Assembly (NCBI RefSeq): GCF_017589495.1
Contig: NC_063194.1
Coordinates: 5,650,344 to 5,714,343, forward strand
Source: Alosa alosa
Taxonomy: Eukaryota; Chordata; Actinopteri; Clupeiformes; Clupeidae
DNA length: 64,000 nt
Direction of reading: 5' to 3'
Within the stretch, counting starts at the first letter, position 1. The number at the start of each line of letters is the position of its first letter. Shown here one piece after another: positions 1-12,093 of the stretch. Position numbers and translations under genes: made by a program. The notes below the pieces were generated by a model that saw only the letters and a program-made list of their open reading frames with translations, searched no databases and had not been told where the DNA came from.

Positions 1-263
1 CTTTTATGTCAGGGTCTGTCAATTGATGCTTGAGTAGTTCGTAATCTCCTTTGTCACCCTGCAATACAAAACCATGGCATTGAGTCCAGAGACAAATGCT
101 AATTCTCTCAAGATGTAGCTGTGACATCACATGTATGTTACTGCCATAATGTTACACTTTACAATACCTTTTTAAATTTAGCCAACGTGTTGGCAACATA
201 ATCGCCGAAGCGCACTGTTTTCATTGGAGGAGTGTTGAGGAATTCCCGACCGTCTACTTCCAT
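1..263 (-). CDS. rrn3: RRN3, RNA polymerase I initiation factor (TIF-IA), 5' end only
   Basis: Two coding exons on the minus strand: 263-168 (32 codons, from ATG) and 58 to the window edge, both phase 0. The intron runs from a GTATTG donor to a TTGCAG acceptor. The first exon reads MEVDGREFLNTPPMKTVRFG and then a lysine-rich end (KFKK). The second begins GDKGDYELLKHQLTDPDIK. Both match, by memory, the start of vertebrate RRN3 (FFNSPPRKTVRFG, then KKGETNDFELLKNQLLDPDIK). RRN3 bridges Pol I to the promoter-bound SL1 complex in the nucleolus and is needed for rRNA transcription. The ATG aligns with an internal methionine of the human long form. An in-frame TAA lies 30 bases upstream, so this is the start unless another exon is spliced in. 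More than 90% of the gene lies left of the window. Confidence 0.88.
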
Positions 264-1347
264 GGTTTTGACTCGAATCCTCAGCTCAGTTTAACTTTCT
301 ATGAAATGACAATGAAGATGATCATAATATATACATTAGTGTACCATAAAATTATACTTATTTCACCAAACAAAGAAACCACACTAGTTTGTTACGCATG
401 TGAAGTAAGTTTACGTGCAGCTTTCTTGCTAACGCTAGCATATCGCATCTGAGATTTTGTAACCCTGCTATCTCTATATTTTACTATTTGTGCTACTACG
501 CTATGGTAGCATATTTCACTTATACTTACAAAGACGGGTATGAGTCGTAACAAAAACCCTTTTAATGTAACGAAAAGCTAAACAATTTCGGGCATAACAC
601 ATGTGCCAACATGCTCAGGTTTTCACAACAGGAAACACGTCAGTCACTAAGCCTGCCATAGAACAAAAGCATACAGTAGGCCTAAATCTGATTCCACAAT
701 GAAACCAAAAGGGTACCCTGCCATCTAGAGCAGTGGAGAGGTAAAATCATCAGTGCACAAACAATTATAGGCCTCTGCTATGCTGCTTCTGCAAGTGTCG
801 TGTCCTCACTAGTTTGCTAATAATTTGGAGAGATCAGCGAGTGATGAGCTGTATTTAACATGACCCACAAATACTAATTAAACATAGGCTATGGTTTAAC
901 CTAAAATCCATTGTCTGAATGTTGGTTGAAAGAGTTTCTTTATAAAGATTGACAATGTCTTTAGTTTATCCATTTATCCTGTTGTGGTTCAATGAACTCT
1001 GTATTACTGAATTGTGTCTATATTTGGTATAATGCATGTAATTTGTCATTTGTTATTTATTTATTTAAAATAGGGACAGTATATATTAATACAAATTAAA
1101 AATGTTAATGTGTATATAAGATCATAGCCAGTGACTAATTTCCCTCTTTAAGCTTGGGCATGGTTGATGGTCCCTAATATATAAGAATATGTTAAGTACA
1201 TAAAACAACATTAACAATAACAACAAACAAACAAGCAATGTAAAAATCAAGCAGACTTATGACAGCAGTTTTGATTGTCCAGTAACCATGTTTTTAGGTG
1301 TTCAGTAAATAAGGTAAGGGTTGACAGTTCACATATTGCGCTTGGTA
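264..1347. other. rrn3 upstream / intergenic DNA
   Basis: No coding exon is recognised. The stretch just above the rrn3 start should hold its promoter, but no TATA box or CpG cluster stands out. From about 1030 to 1320 the AT-rich text resembles an old fish interspersed repeat, with no ends that I can define. Confidence 0.4.
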
Positions 1348-1878
1348 GAGTAATTTCCTGTGTATTAGCCGCATTGTGTATAAGCCACAGGACAGTGTCT
1401 TATGCAAGTTAAAAGAAACAAAACCATATTAAAGCAACACCAAAGAGTTTTTTGTACCTTATAAGAACCTTATAAGAAATTGTTTCAGTGGTTCATCAAT
1501 TCATAACAGGGTGAACGGCACTTCTGCATTCGCTCCGCGGCCCTCTATCGGCTATAACCACACTATGTAAGTTTGCCAGATCGGGTAGTGGAGCTGTTTC
1601 GATGGAACGAGACATAAGAAAGTACAAATTTGACTTGCATCTGATGTTGCAATACATCGTACTTTCATAAAATCATGCAACATATTCTACCTTGTCTGTG
1701 GACATTGTTATTTGCAAAGCCGGTGCTGCATAAACAAATAGCGTGTATGCGACAGTAGAAAAGTTCTTTGGTGTTGCTTTAATACCATATTAACTGTCCC
1801 CGTGTATTAACCTCATAGCTGAAGAGCTGAACTGCAAAATCAATGTATAAGCTGCGACTAATAGTTGGGAAATTACAG
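1348..1878 (-). mobile_element. TA-flanked inverted-repeat element, interrupted by another insertion
   Basis: The ends read GAGTAATTTCCTG and, at the right, GGGAAATTACAG, an imperfect terminal inverted repeat. The same element occurs uninterrupted and in the opposite orientation at 23020-23196, where it is 177 bp and flanked by TA. Here it is split by the TTAA-flanked insertion at 1433-1778. It is a non-autonomous DNA element; TA flanks suggest a Tc1/mariner-type transposase, which is inference. Confidence 0.75.
1433..1778. mobile_element. Nested TTAA-flanked inverted-repeat element (AGCAACACC family)
   Basis: This 346-bp element has ends AGCAACACCAAAGAG and CTTTGGTGTTGCT and is flanked on both sides by TTAA (1429-1432 and 1779-1782). 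The intact copy of the host element at 23020-23196 has a single TTAA at the same point, so the empty site is seen directly. It has no coding capacity. Confidence 0.85.
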
Positions 1879-1904
1879 TTTTGTATTCCAGGTTTGAGAA
1901 ACTC

Positions 1905-2690
1905 TATAAGTCAAAGTCAAAGTCAAAGTCAAAGTCAGCTTTATTGTCAATTTCTTCACATGTTCCAGACATACAAAGAGATCGAAATTACGTTTCTCAC
2001 TATCCCACGGTGAAGACAAGACATATTTTACCAATTTTAAGTCCACAGACAAACATAACATTCAAGTAAACAAAAAAGTAAGTAAATAAGTAAATAAGAG
2101 GTCACATATAATAATGAAAAAATAAGAGCAGCAAAATTTTGTTGAAATTGTGCATAGACAGTCAGTAAAAAAACTAGTGCAAAGTCAGGCCAATAAGAGG
2201 CTTGGGTAGTTCTGTTTGACCTGAGTAATAAAGAAAGTGGCATAGTGGTGCAAGTTATGTAAGAGCAGCAGAAGTGTTGTGTTTTCAGGACAACAACACC
2301 AAGTTGTAAAGTGTACAAGTGTGCAAGTGTTCAAGTGTGCAAGTGGAGTAGTGCAGGCGGCCATTGTGGGTCCAATGTCCAGGATGTTATGTAGCTGAGG
2401 GTGGAGGGGGGAGAGGAGGGAGAGAGTTCAGCATCCTTACAGCTTGGTGTATGAAGCTGTTGGTGAGTCTGGTAGTGCGGGGCGGGCTTCTGTACCTCTT
2501 CCCAGAGGGCAGTAGATCAAACAGATTGTGAGCGGGGTGACTTGCATCACTCACAATTTTGGTCGCCTTTATGGGTGAGGTGGGTGGTGTAAATGTCCTT
2601 CAGGGAGGGGAGTGAAGCACCAATGATCCTTCCAGCTGTGTTCACTATGCACTGCAGGGCTTTCCTGTTGTAATAATTTCCTGTTCTATA
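1905..2690 (-). mobile_element. 5'-truncated LINE, C-terminal RT region plus 3' tail
   Basis: Read on the minus strand, about 2680 to 2360 translates into the typical end of a fish L2-like LINE ORF2: RKALQCIVNTAGRIIG, then SLKDIYTTHL, HPAHNLFDLLPSG and LTNSFIHQAVRMLNSLPP. The element ends at 1905-1940 with AATAAAG and five tandem six-base units (GACTTT), the usual microsatellite-like LINE 3' tail. It is truncated and not mobile by itself. Confidence 0.75.
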
Positions 2691-4850
2691 AGAGAATACA
2701 GCTTGTCCAAAGGCACTACGCCTATAATGGGACTAAGCAATCCCCTCGAGCCTGCTCTGGTTTGCTTGTGTGGATTTACCTTTTTATCAATCTTGTAGTG
2801 GAGGTGGGGCTAGACAAGGATATGTTTTAAATACCAGAACAGAGTCAATTTAACAGTGTTTTCCCAGCTTAGAAATTCAAGTTTTTTCAAAATCTGATGG
2901 TGGTGGTATGTTTTGGGTTTTCTATCTTAAACTTTAAGAGCTTGTTTGTATGTTTTAATTGGCTTTAGGTTGTCTTACAGCCAATTCCCAGCTCGTTATT
3001 CATTAGGTCATAAATGTGACATGATCATTGCATTAAAATATAATCTGACAAAGTTTCAAAGTTAAAGGAGAATTCCGGTGTGATATTGACCTAAAGTGTA
3101 TTGAAACATGATACCGAGTGTGAACGTATGTCTCATAGCCCATCTCGGCTTGTCCCCTGCACTCCAAAATCTGGCTAGTTAGCCGATGCTACCAACAGCT
3201 TTTCAATAGTGGTGCCCGACATCGGACTAACCATGCAAATAAATCACTGTTTTACACCCATTTCACGAGGCTCAATGTATCTCCACACTTCATTGGTAGA
3301 CTTCGAGGGGCCCTGACATTTAAAGCGAGACATTGAGAACTTTGAAAAGCACTGGTAGTTTACTTACAAGACGATTTATACAGACAGACCTACCTTCAGA
3401 GTTTAAGCGTTTGCAGCCATCTTGAATAAGAGTAAGAATGAACAGGTATGATAAGGGATCAGATTCCAAAAATAATTCAGTGGAAATGCATGGATTCCAG
3501 TTGCTGCTACTGGAAGAAACTGGAATCCATGCATTTCCACTGAATTATTTTTGGAATATCTTATCGTGACTAAATTCAAGATGGCTGCAAACGCTAAACT
3601 TCGAAGGTACTGTCTGTATAAATCGTCTTGTAAGTAAACTACCAGTGCTTTTTCAAAGTTCTCAATGTCTCGCTTTAAATGTCAGGGCCCCCGGAAGTCT
3701 ACCAATGAAGTGTGGAGATACATTGAGCCTCGTAAATGGGTGTAAAACAGTGATTTATTTGCATGGTTAGCCCGATGTCAAGCACCACTATTGAAAAAGC
3801 TGTTGGTAGCATCGGCTAACTAGCGCCAGATTTTGGAGTGCAGGGGACAGGCCGAGATGGGCTATGAGACATACGTTCACACTCGGTATCATGTTTCAAT
3901 ACACTTTAGGTCAATATCACACCGGAATTCTCCTTTAAGTTGTTTCTTATATGTCTAAAATAGGACAGGTTAAACTTTGTTCACTGTTTTTTGTTTTTAC
4001 CTGCTTTTTTTGAAGCCATATTGTGAATCAAAGATCACTCCTATTTAAATTCATGCACAACCTCAAGCTTAACCCCCCACACCAGAAGGTTGGGGTCTGT
4101 ATTGGTGTTTGCCCTTTTCCTAAAATACATACAGACAATCTTTGACACATTGAGGTGTGAGAACTCTCTAGCCAGTTACCTACATCACTAATGACAGCTG
4201 TTAGTTCTTGTAAAGCATATCACATTTTGAGCAAGTACAGAACTGCATCATACATTTGGCAGGTTACATGTGGTGGACAGCAACTTGACATATAATTTAT
4301 ATAAAGACTAAATAGCAGTGGTCCTAAGACCGAACCCTGTGGTACACCAAGATTGTTGTCACACATCATTGATTTCATGCTTTACACTGTATCCTGGATT
4401 AAATGATTCCATCCATTTCAATGTGTTAAAAGTAATAAAAAGTACAAAAAACAGCCCCAATAACACTGCCTGCATCAAGCTTGGATTTCATGGTTTCCAA
4501 GATGAAGCAGACGACAGTCTCAGTAGAATGATGTTTCCTAGTTTAAAGTATATGGACTGTTGTCTAGATGTTTAGTGAGTTGCTCTGCAACCACTTTTTC
4601 AGCTATCTTAGAAATTGTAGGAAGTATACTTATCGGTCTATAATTACTAATTATTGTAGTCTCCTGATTTGAGGATTGGTGTAATGACAGAACTTTTCCA
4701 GGAGTCTGGGAATACACATTTATTTATTATGCTGGTTATTGGTGCAGTGAGGGATTGTTTATGAGTTTTAAGAAACATTATATCCATACCAAATACATCT
4801 TTGGCTCTAAAACTTTTCAGGCCACAGATGAAACTGCCGGCCTGCATACT
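2691..4850 (-). mobile_element. Degenerate LINE reverse transcriptase, split by a palindromic insertion
   Basis: Minus-strand fragments match LINE reverse transcriptase. Near 4847-4647 is KSFRAKDVFGMDIMFLK, then PDSWKSSVITPILKSGD. Near 4345 is GVPQGSVLGPLLFSLYIN. Near 4250 is a decayed catalytic box (YDAVLYL where YADDTVLYL is usual). Near 2990-2710 is TSWELAVRQPKAN to VFKTYPCL. Stops and frameshifts break the frame. The 3066-3934 element interrupts it. This is a dead copy. Confidence 0.7.
3066..3934. mobile_element. Long palindromic TTAA-flanked element, copy 1
   Basis: This 869-bp element is flanked by TTAA at 3062-3065 and 3935-3938. The left half, starting AGGAGAATTCCGGTGTG, is repeated as the reverse complement in the right half, ending GAATTCTCCT, leaving a 21-base spacer at the centre near 3500-3521. 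The arms carry small indels against each other. No protein is encoded. A second copy is at 14481-15360. It sits inside the degenerate LINE at 2691-4850. Confidence 0.9.
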
Positions 4851-6231
4851 GAGACACTGTGGAGATCAAAAAGTGTTCCCTGCTTACGGCACTGTTTCCT
4901 TTCATCTTTTTTAAAAATGTTTGTCCAGATTTCTTTAATATTACACCTTATTATACTATCATTTTCTTTACAACCACCATACCACACCACAGAAGCCAAC
5001 TGAAATAATAATACTACTAAGAATAATAATACAAAAACACTTTATTTCTTAAGAATAATAATACAGATATTTTATTAGGCTATGACCCTCATAAAAAGGG
5101 GGAAATTAAAAAAAATGCTGTCTTTCTTTTTCTTAGAATTCTCTCAGTGGTTCCCAACGAAATTATTGCTGCTTAGGCTACAGTTAAACTTTTATATACA
5201 GTACATTTACACATTAAATATCTATCTATTTAAAAATCTGTCTATAACAGCAGTGAGGATGCATACATGCAAAGGCTAAACTGTTGGTCTTCCCCAAGTG
5301 AAGTCTGATGTCATGCCGGAAAAGTTAACCCATATAACATTACATTCTGTAAATGATCAAGCATGACTTTGTGCCCACACCATTCATACCACATTCATTA
5401 TTCAAACAGGCAATCTTGCATAAAATTATAATTTAATTATAATGTGGCAAAACTAATGCCAAGCTTCAGTGAGACATAAAAATATTTTATTTGAAAAACA
5501 ACACTCATTCATTTGCATCTTAAAAATGTAATTTCCAGGCTGTAATAGTAAACATGATGGTTCAGTTTGAGTTGAAGATAATGAGCGGCAAGCAAACAGA
5601 GATAAGGGGAAGCTAGGTTGGAAAATCCACCCTATTTGACCAAAGGTCGTTGAGGTGTGGAAGGAATATAGTCTATTGTTATTGCAGCAGGTGGAAAGAA
5701 ATCTGCCATTTTTTTTATTGCACACAGCTTTATCTTCATCAAGCAAAAAGTCTTTATAAAATTAATCTTCAAACCATGACTTTCAAATTCACATTAATTT
5801 CCATCAAAATTAATTATAGGAAAAATAAAAATATAATTTGGGAAAGAAAAAAAGTGTTAAAACTCTTCTCGTAAACATCATACAAAATTCAAGTGGAGTT
5901 CAACAGTTCTGGATCGTCAATCTGTGGGGTTACATAACATAAAGAGGAAAGAGGTTAGGTGACAGTGAAAAAATAAATATACGAAGTCACAACTTATGAT
6001 CCCTTTTGCCCTTTTGAGTTGCCCTGAATGCTATATCGATTAATTATTAACTGAACATATCCCAAGTTTCCCTTTCAGACAGTTCACTTCATGACTTAAT
6101 TGTTGTGTGTGTAAAGTTTTAGGCTACTAGGCCTATAGCCTGCTATTGCATACGGCAAGGAATTATGTATAGGCCTAGCCTATATTTACATATACCTTGT
6201 CTCATACTAGCAGGCGAATGGCATAATGACG
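4851..6231 (-). other. Intergenic DNA and probable tmem238 3' UTR
   Basis: No exon is seen between 4851 and 5450. The minus-strand 3' UTR of tmem238 probably fills 5470-6231: an AATAAA on the minus strand lies at 5487-5492, with an alternative near 5717. This end is inferred from signals only. Confidence 0.45.
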
Positions 6232-6768
6232 TCATATGGCAGATGTTTCCGTTGTACTCTCTAGCACAGGGACTTCTCCTTCAATAGCTGCAGACGCGGT
6301 GTGCACGTTTTCTTCGGAGACTGCCACTGGGACTATTTGGGCATCTGGGAGAGTTGAGCGGCCAGTTCTTGTTCTGGTTGCACCACTGTGACCCTGAGCT
6401 GCCCCGTTCCTCCTGAAAGACCGACTTATTCCACTAGTGAGACGACTGGAGAATCGCCTCACAACGCCTGCCAACCCTTTCTTCTTCAACAAACCAACGT
6501 CATCCTCCAGGTCCTCCGGTGGGACTTCGATGTTTCCCGTATACCAAAACACCCACCATATAAGACTTAGGAAGATAATGATTGCTCCAGCATAAATGAG
6601 AAAGTCGTAGAAAAATACATCAAGAAAGACACCAAGCAGAAGAATGAGCAGGCCAAATATGTCAAAGGCAACGGCAAGCCAAAATGCACAGGAACATCGT
6701 CCTAACCCATCAAAGCCAGGCTCCATGTCCAAAGAGTTTGGATTCTGTTTATTCCCACCTCCGGCCAT
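6232..6768 (-). CDS. tmem238: Transmembrane protein 238 family member
   Basis: A single uninterrupted 178-codon reading frame with a good start context (A at -3, G at +4). The core GLGRC, two hydrophobic helices at about residues 28-50 and 54-76, the short charged break, and WVFWYTGNIE with acidic residues after it match TMEM238 and TMEM238L. The tail from about residue 100 is basic and Ser/Arg-rich, then acidic. The function of the family is not well known, and only membrane location can be inferred. It lies head-to-tail behind mpv17l on the same strand, about 2.2 kb apart. Which paralogue (tmem238a, b or l) cannot be told without a tree. Confidence 0.85.
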   Translation of the reverse strand: MAGGGNKQNPNSLDMEPGFDGLGRCSCAFWLAVAFDIFGLLILLLGVFLDVFFYDFLIYAGAIIIFLSLIWWVFWYTGNIEVPPEDLEDDVGLLKKKGLAGVVRRFSSRLTSGISRSFRRNGAAQGHSGATRTRTGRSTLPDAQIVPVAVSEENVHTASAAIEGEVPVLESTTETSAI

Positions 6769-7680
6769 TCTTTTCAGCGCTTTTGTCCGTATCTTAAGTC
6801 GCGTACCATTTCAAAAGAAACCCGTTTTACTACAGCTCGTGTAAACTGATCCAGGTGAGGAAACTCACCGCTACACACTTACCTGCGCGAGGGCACGAAG
6901 GAGTGGCCGTGGAGGGTGTGGATGCGCTGTCGTAACAACGGTGAACTTCGCCAGCATAGAAAGGCACACGATTTGGTTTACAGTGCTTCCGCACGCCGTT
7001 CTATTCAGAATGAAAACTTAAAATGTGGAATTTAAAGCTATACGTCTGTCACCCAGAGAGAGAAATGCATATGGCGATTTTTGGGAGATGGTCAGCCCAT
7101 ATGCTGTTCAAATAACCACACATAGCCTAGTGGAACAAACCTGTTTAACATAAAACGGACAAAGTTGTAGTCTTATGTCTTTCTCACTCAGGCTGTCGAT
7201 TCTCAAATGCAACTGTATTGAAATTAGAATGAATGTCATGAATGTCAAAGTGTGTCCTTATGTTTTGATAGAAGGACTCAATTAAGTCAGCATTTTTCTG
7301 TGTTCTTCCACATGGGACATGACTCTGTTCCTGTGTGTTTCTGTCCCCGGACTGAGTATATCTGTATGTGTTCAAAGATAAGGGGATGTTTTTGCTCTTA
7401 TGGATGCACCCTTGTGGTCATCTGCTCAGAATTGTCAGTGTTAATTGGGATCTGATTCAGTGTGATCCGTGTAAGCTGGGATGACCAATGCCATTTCCCG
7501 TTGACCTGGAAGGGTCCAGAGCAGCTGGTGAATATGTGAAACCACACTCTCTCTCCCTTGGTGTTGACTATAAATAAAACCTTGTTGATTTTTCAAGCCC
7601 ATCGTCTGACTTTGTTTCTATTTACTGTATTACATTTACTGCCGACATCAATGAAGGGACTTCCGTAAGTGACAGCAGAC
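6769..7680. other. tmem238 promoter side and intergenic DNA
   Basis: The first ~200 bases above the tmem238 ATG are relatively CpG-rich (for example 6880-6950) and probably hold its promoter. From 7150 to 7620 there is no convincing exon. A plus-strand TATAAATAAAACC at 7569-7581 could be part of an old repeat or LTR; see rejected items. Confidence 0.4.
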
Positions 7681-8951
7681 ATTTTTAACTTTTTTTTTTT
7701 AATTATTTATTCGGGATGACATTTCTATAACACAGCAAAGACAACTGATGTTTCATTCTATTCTTCTGGTCCATGACCACTACATATCAATCCACAAAAA
7801 CAATTTGGAAAACAAAAAGGCAAATTGTTGCATCTATGCATTTGCACTGCTTCTGCAGTAGTTGTTTTGCAACAACAAACAAAAGGAACTGCATCAAAAT
7901 TTGAAAAAAGCTTATGGTTTTTTCCCCTCAGTCAAATGTCAGCTGTGGAGAACAGCCAAAGCACACCAGACAATTTGGCCCATCCGAGATAAGCCAACGT
8001 GTCATTCAGGTAATCCACAGGAATGATCGGAGTGAATGGTAAGCTGGTTTGCTATCTGTGCCATCTAGTGTCCTTACTGTAAGATCATATACAATTTCTG
8101 TTTTCTGACCCTCATAATTCTATACTAATCTAATCACACAATAGATATAACACATAATCAAAGGTAAAATGCTAATGATTATTCAAATACTCAGCACCAT
8201 CTGAAGACCTTAAGTTGACCTTCATTGCCAGCCACACTTGACCGCCATCACAAAAGCTGTGGTCTACACTCTGCATCTTGGTGAAAGAGGTGTAGGAGCA
8301 TCCAGATTCCGTACTGTATAGCCTAAACAGAGGTCATTCACTTTTAATCCAGAAATACATTCCATTGGAACACTGATAAAATAACTGAGGACTCAGGCCT
8401 CTGTGCGTAAAGTAAGGAAGTTCTGCTGGTCTGGTTAGTGAGGTAAAAAAGCAGGTGTTGTGGTCACATAAACTGCTGTTTCATTAGATCAACAAATATC
8501 ACAAAACACCACAAAGTATGTGCTACAATAAAGAGCTGAATAGTATAATGCCCCAACAAAGATAATGATTTTCATAGGGAGAGAAAAATGGTGGATAAAA
8601 CACTGCAGACTGTTCACAAGCTTCTTTCATGTGGGTAAGGTATTTGGGTCAATGGCAACACGTTGCATTTGGGTACAGGTACATTTCAAGTATTTGGAAC
8701 ATGGAAACATTGGAATATTGATAAACTTTACTTCATAAATGCCGTGTAGACAGTTTCAACAGGTACAATGATTAATGACTAATGGCATTCAAAAAATAAC
8801 AGTGAATACAAAATAATGTTTGACAGGTGAATGACTGGTGACCCTTAGTTAGGGGACAATACTGACAAAAGGTACATCAGATCAGATCAGATCAGAGTCT
8901 TTGAGTGAAGGCACAAGCTGAAGTGTTTCTTGATGTGCCTTGGGGGATAGA
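7681..8951 (-). other. Probable mpv17l 3' UTR
   Basis: No coding exon is seen below the mpv17l stop. On the minus strand an AATAAA at 7706-7711, followed by an A-rich run (7690-7700), is the best poly(A) site and would give a 3' UTR of about 1.25 kb. Short tandem ATCAG units lie at 8878-8895. Confidence 0.45.
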
Positions 8952-10595
8952 TCACTCCTCCTCATCTGACTTGCGTGCCTGGGCCCGAAGTCTCTTTTTG
9001 GGAGACATGAGAAATGCCAAGGCAACGGTTGCCGTGCCGTCGCCGCTCTGTTGTGAGAAGCAGAGGAAGGTGGCCCAGGCAAAAGCAGAACATCCCATGA
9101 ATGCAGTGCGCAGGTACAGCGGCATCAACACAAAGTTCAGGAACTAAAGCGAGGAGGGAGGAAGTATGTTAGCTGTATTCTTTAACACTTTCACACAAAA
9201 AGGCTGCATTCGATTTCCATTGTTTTCTCTCATTTTGCAACACCATGGTGTGTGTGTGCGTGTGTGTGCGTGCATGTGTAAGAGAGACAAAGGAGAGGTG
9301 GAAAGAAAGAGATAACAATGGAATATAAACAACTGAGAAACATAGACAGATTAGTAACATTGACAAAACTAAACTAAAAACATACTGTGTGTACAAAACT
9401 CAAACATGGCTGCACAGGCTATCCAGTAACATCCGGTGCTATGTTTTATTTTTTTTATGTCTCAAATACAGTTATAGAAATCACACTCATTGTGTACAAG
9501 TATCCTAAATAACATAACCTACCTGCATGAATGGCCAATACATCAGTCCAGTCTGAGGGGGAAAAAACAAAAGTAAGAAAAAACATATGAACCACAGAGA
9601 CCTGAATCAGTTTCAATGAACCAACGCTTCCATATAAGCATTTAGTAAAAACACAAGGTCACACACGTCACTAACCTCCACTAGATGTAGCAATTATCAA
9701 GGGCTCAATCATAGCATGGGAAATTATTAACTCGGCCTTAGGGAACACAGCACTGACATCGATAAATGTATCCTAGTAGGCCTACTATCCAACCTCCCTA
9801 CTCAGATATTCCCCATGCTTTGCGCTAAAAGGAACAGTTTTCAGCGTACCTTATACGTATTGAAGAATTTCTCCCTCCAGTCCTCGAAAATGTCATCTTT
9901 GCCCTCTAAGAAGCTTACCCCTGTGAAGGTTGAGAGCATGATACAGTTGCCGGAAGTTAAGCGTTGCATCTCTGATAGGCCACTCACAATATATACAAGT
10001 CATTAACCTATTGGCTGTATTAAAGAGATGCGTTAAGGCTACACCAGGAATGCCAGGGAACAAGTTCAGTTTACAGTGGAATTTGCTGTCCTACGATTGA
10101 GAGATGCAAGCTTCATGTATAGCCATTTTATCTTTAGCATGAATTCTCAAGGTTATTGTAAATGTCCCAATAGCCCAACAAATTCCCAGTGAATAGCCTA
10201 GCTCTATCTTTGGCTACGCGTAATTACGCTTTGGAGATGCATAACGTTACTTGACACACTGCAAATGTAATACTTCATCATATTAACTTACCAGTGTAGA
10301 ACACACTCGTTGCAAGTGGTGATGCAAAACTTTGGTCCAGGAGCAGTTTGCGAAGAATCATGCCAGCAGACTTTCCCGGGAATCGATGCTCCAGCGCACG
10401 CAACCAGAAGTAATTGAAGTTACCATGGAAACTGAAAGCTACAATTGCGACATTTCTTGTATGTTTCCAGTCTATTTCATCTCTGTGTGCAATACACTGG
10501 TGTACGAAATCCCCACCAGCGAATAAACATCCATATAAAGTGACATTCGCAATCCAGGGAAAGCACTTCGCTCGTTTAAAAAAAACCTTCCTCAT
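8952..10595 (-). CDS. mpv17l: Mpv17-like protein (Mpv17/PMP22 family)
   Basis: Four coding exons on the minus strand: 10595-10292, 9920-9850, 9552-9523 (only 30 bases) and 9143-8952. They join in phase to 198 codons plus stop; human MPV17L is about the same length. Family marks seen: LYGCLFAGGD near residue 20, FHGNFNYFWLRALE at 56-69, LEGKDDIFEDWREKFFNTYK, the signature GLMYWPFMQFLNF around 126-138, and WATFLCFSQQSGDG near the end. Four hydrophobic helices are expected. Mpv17 proteins sit in the mitochondrial inner or peroxisomal membrane. The mammalian M-LP isoforms are linked to reactive-oxygen control. The tail ends in a basic then acidic patch (KKRLRAQARKSDEEE). It is divergent from pdxdc1, with 1.5 kb between starts. 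Confidence 0.93.
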
Positions 10596-12093
10596 GGTAG
10601 AAACTATTTAAGTCGACAGAAATATTCGTTGAGACAGGTAAGTCCGTTATCCACTGTCAAGGTAGGCTGCGCAAGGACAGGTTCATAGGTTAGCCTAGTC
10701 CTTGGCCCACTGCACTAGGCTATATTTCTGCCATCAGTCATCCTCTAGCTGGTTATGGGATTACACAACACAACACAACAGGTAGTTGTTATTAACACAG
10801 GTTAAACACTTTTCAGACAAAAAGTTAGTGAAAGCACCACACGTTAAGGACTTTCTTGAAATCTCTGTAAAGTGAGTCCATCATGTAGCATTAGAAGTTG
10901 ACTTCTAGCACATTCTGCACGAAGGACAGGCATACTAGTTAATTGTACAGGACATATTTAAACATCCTTGTTTAGCATCAAACAAGCTAATTGTATTTAA
11001 TATAAATATGTTAAGATATTTTCAACTAGTTAATCTGTCAGAATAAAATCAGCAAGAGATGCAAGCATTTACCACCGGCATTTTCCCGAAGCGATAGCAG
11101 GTGCGTAACAAATCCTGCGGGTCAACTGCTAATCTGTCCGTATGGTTGCCCGTGACCATCTAAATCCTGCGCATGCGATCGAGCACAGCTCTGTAAATGT
11201 TTGAGTGGACTGGTAGAAGGCTGTGGTTATATCCTTGTTACAATGCAATCGACAAAACTGCATCTATCCGCAACAATTTACGCGCATGAGTATGCAATCT
11301 AATGCCATGGCATCCTGTGTCCACGCAACAGCTGAGCATTTTATAGTGGTGCGTGCCATGTCGTGACAAATTCCAGTGAGATTTAAACCTTGAAAAAAAA
11401 TCCCACTGTTTCGACAGTTCAGACAGTTTAGTTTATTTTATGAACTACCCTACGGATCAATACATCTTTTGAAACACTGTCAAATAGGCCGCAATAAACC
11501 CGAAGATGCATCACCCCATACATTTAAGTGAATTGCTGTTCACACTGATAATGGGTTCAAATCACTGGTTAAAGTGGATATTTGTACATGTATTACATTA
11601 GGTCTGAACACGAACTTTTATTTCCAAAACTGTCAAAAACTGTCATGGCTGTAGCCTAAAACTGCGAGTTTCTACAGTCTCTGACCTTATGATCAGAAAT
11701 TCCATCAGACAGGTCAAGGCTTTCATGTCATGTGAGGTGTGCCCATCAACTGTCATTTTCTGCCCTGAAATGACACTGCTCAGAAATCAGGTCCCCTCTG
11801 TCACCGCATTACCAGTCATTCAAGGCAAAAATGTGACTGCTGATCCCCTGTCAGTGTTTATCTCTAGCTGCTGCGCGAGCGAGAGCGTAGACATACGTCA
11901 GCGCTGCCAGCGTGGAATACGACGCGGCTCCCATACAGGAAGTAGACTGACTGCTGATCAGCGAAAGGACAGCAAAGTAACTAAGATACGGAAGATAATT
12001 GGCAAAGTGGTTAATTCGAAAACGTCCGCTGGTCCTAACTGTAGGCCTTACAGGAGGGATATAGACAGTCACTGCTCGCTGGTTTCGAAAAGC
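10596..12093. promoter_or_regulatory. Divergent mpv17l / pdxdc1 upstream region
   Basis: This 1.5-kb interval separates two divergent starts and must hold both promoters and 5' UTRs. The part at 11865-12060 is richest in CpG and has an ETS-like ACAGGAAGT at 11936-11944 and an ACGTCA half-CRE at 11894-11899. A plus-strand frame stays open from 11689 into the pdxdc1 first exon. Start sites cannot be placed by eye. Confidence 0.4.

Noticed and set aside
1873..2069. A protein with KSKSKSKS repeats
   Set aside because: It is the translated hexanucleotide tail of a LINE.
7150..7680. Possible LTR or non-coding gene with TATAAATAAAACC at 7569
   Set aside because: No paired LTR ends, no target duplication and no exon with recognisable protein were found.
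264..12093. ntan1, which neighbours PDXDC1 and RRN3 in human
   Set aside because: No conserved NTAN1 segment was recognised. Repeats, tmem238 and mpv17l occupy the interval.
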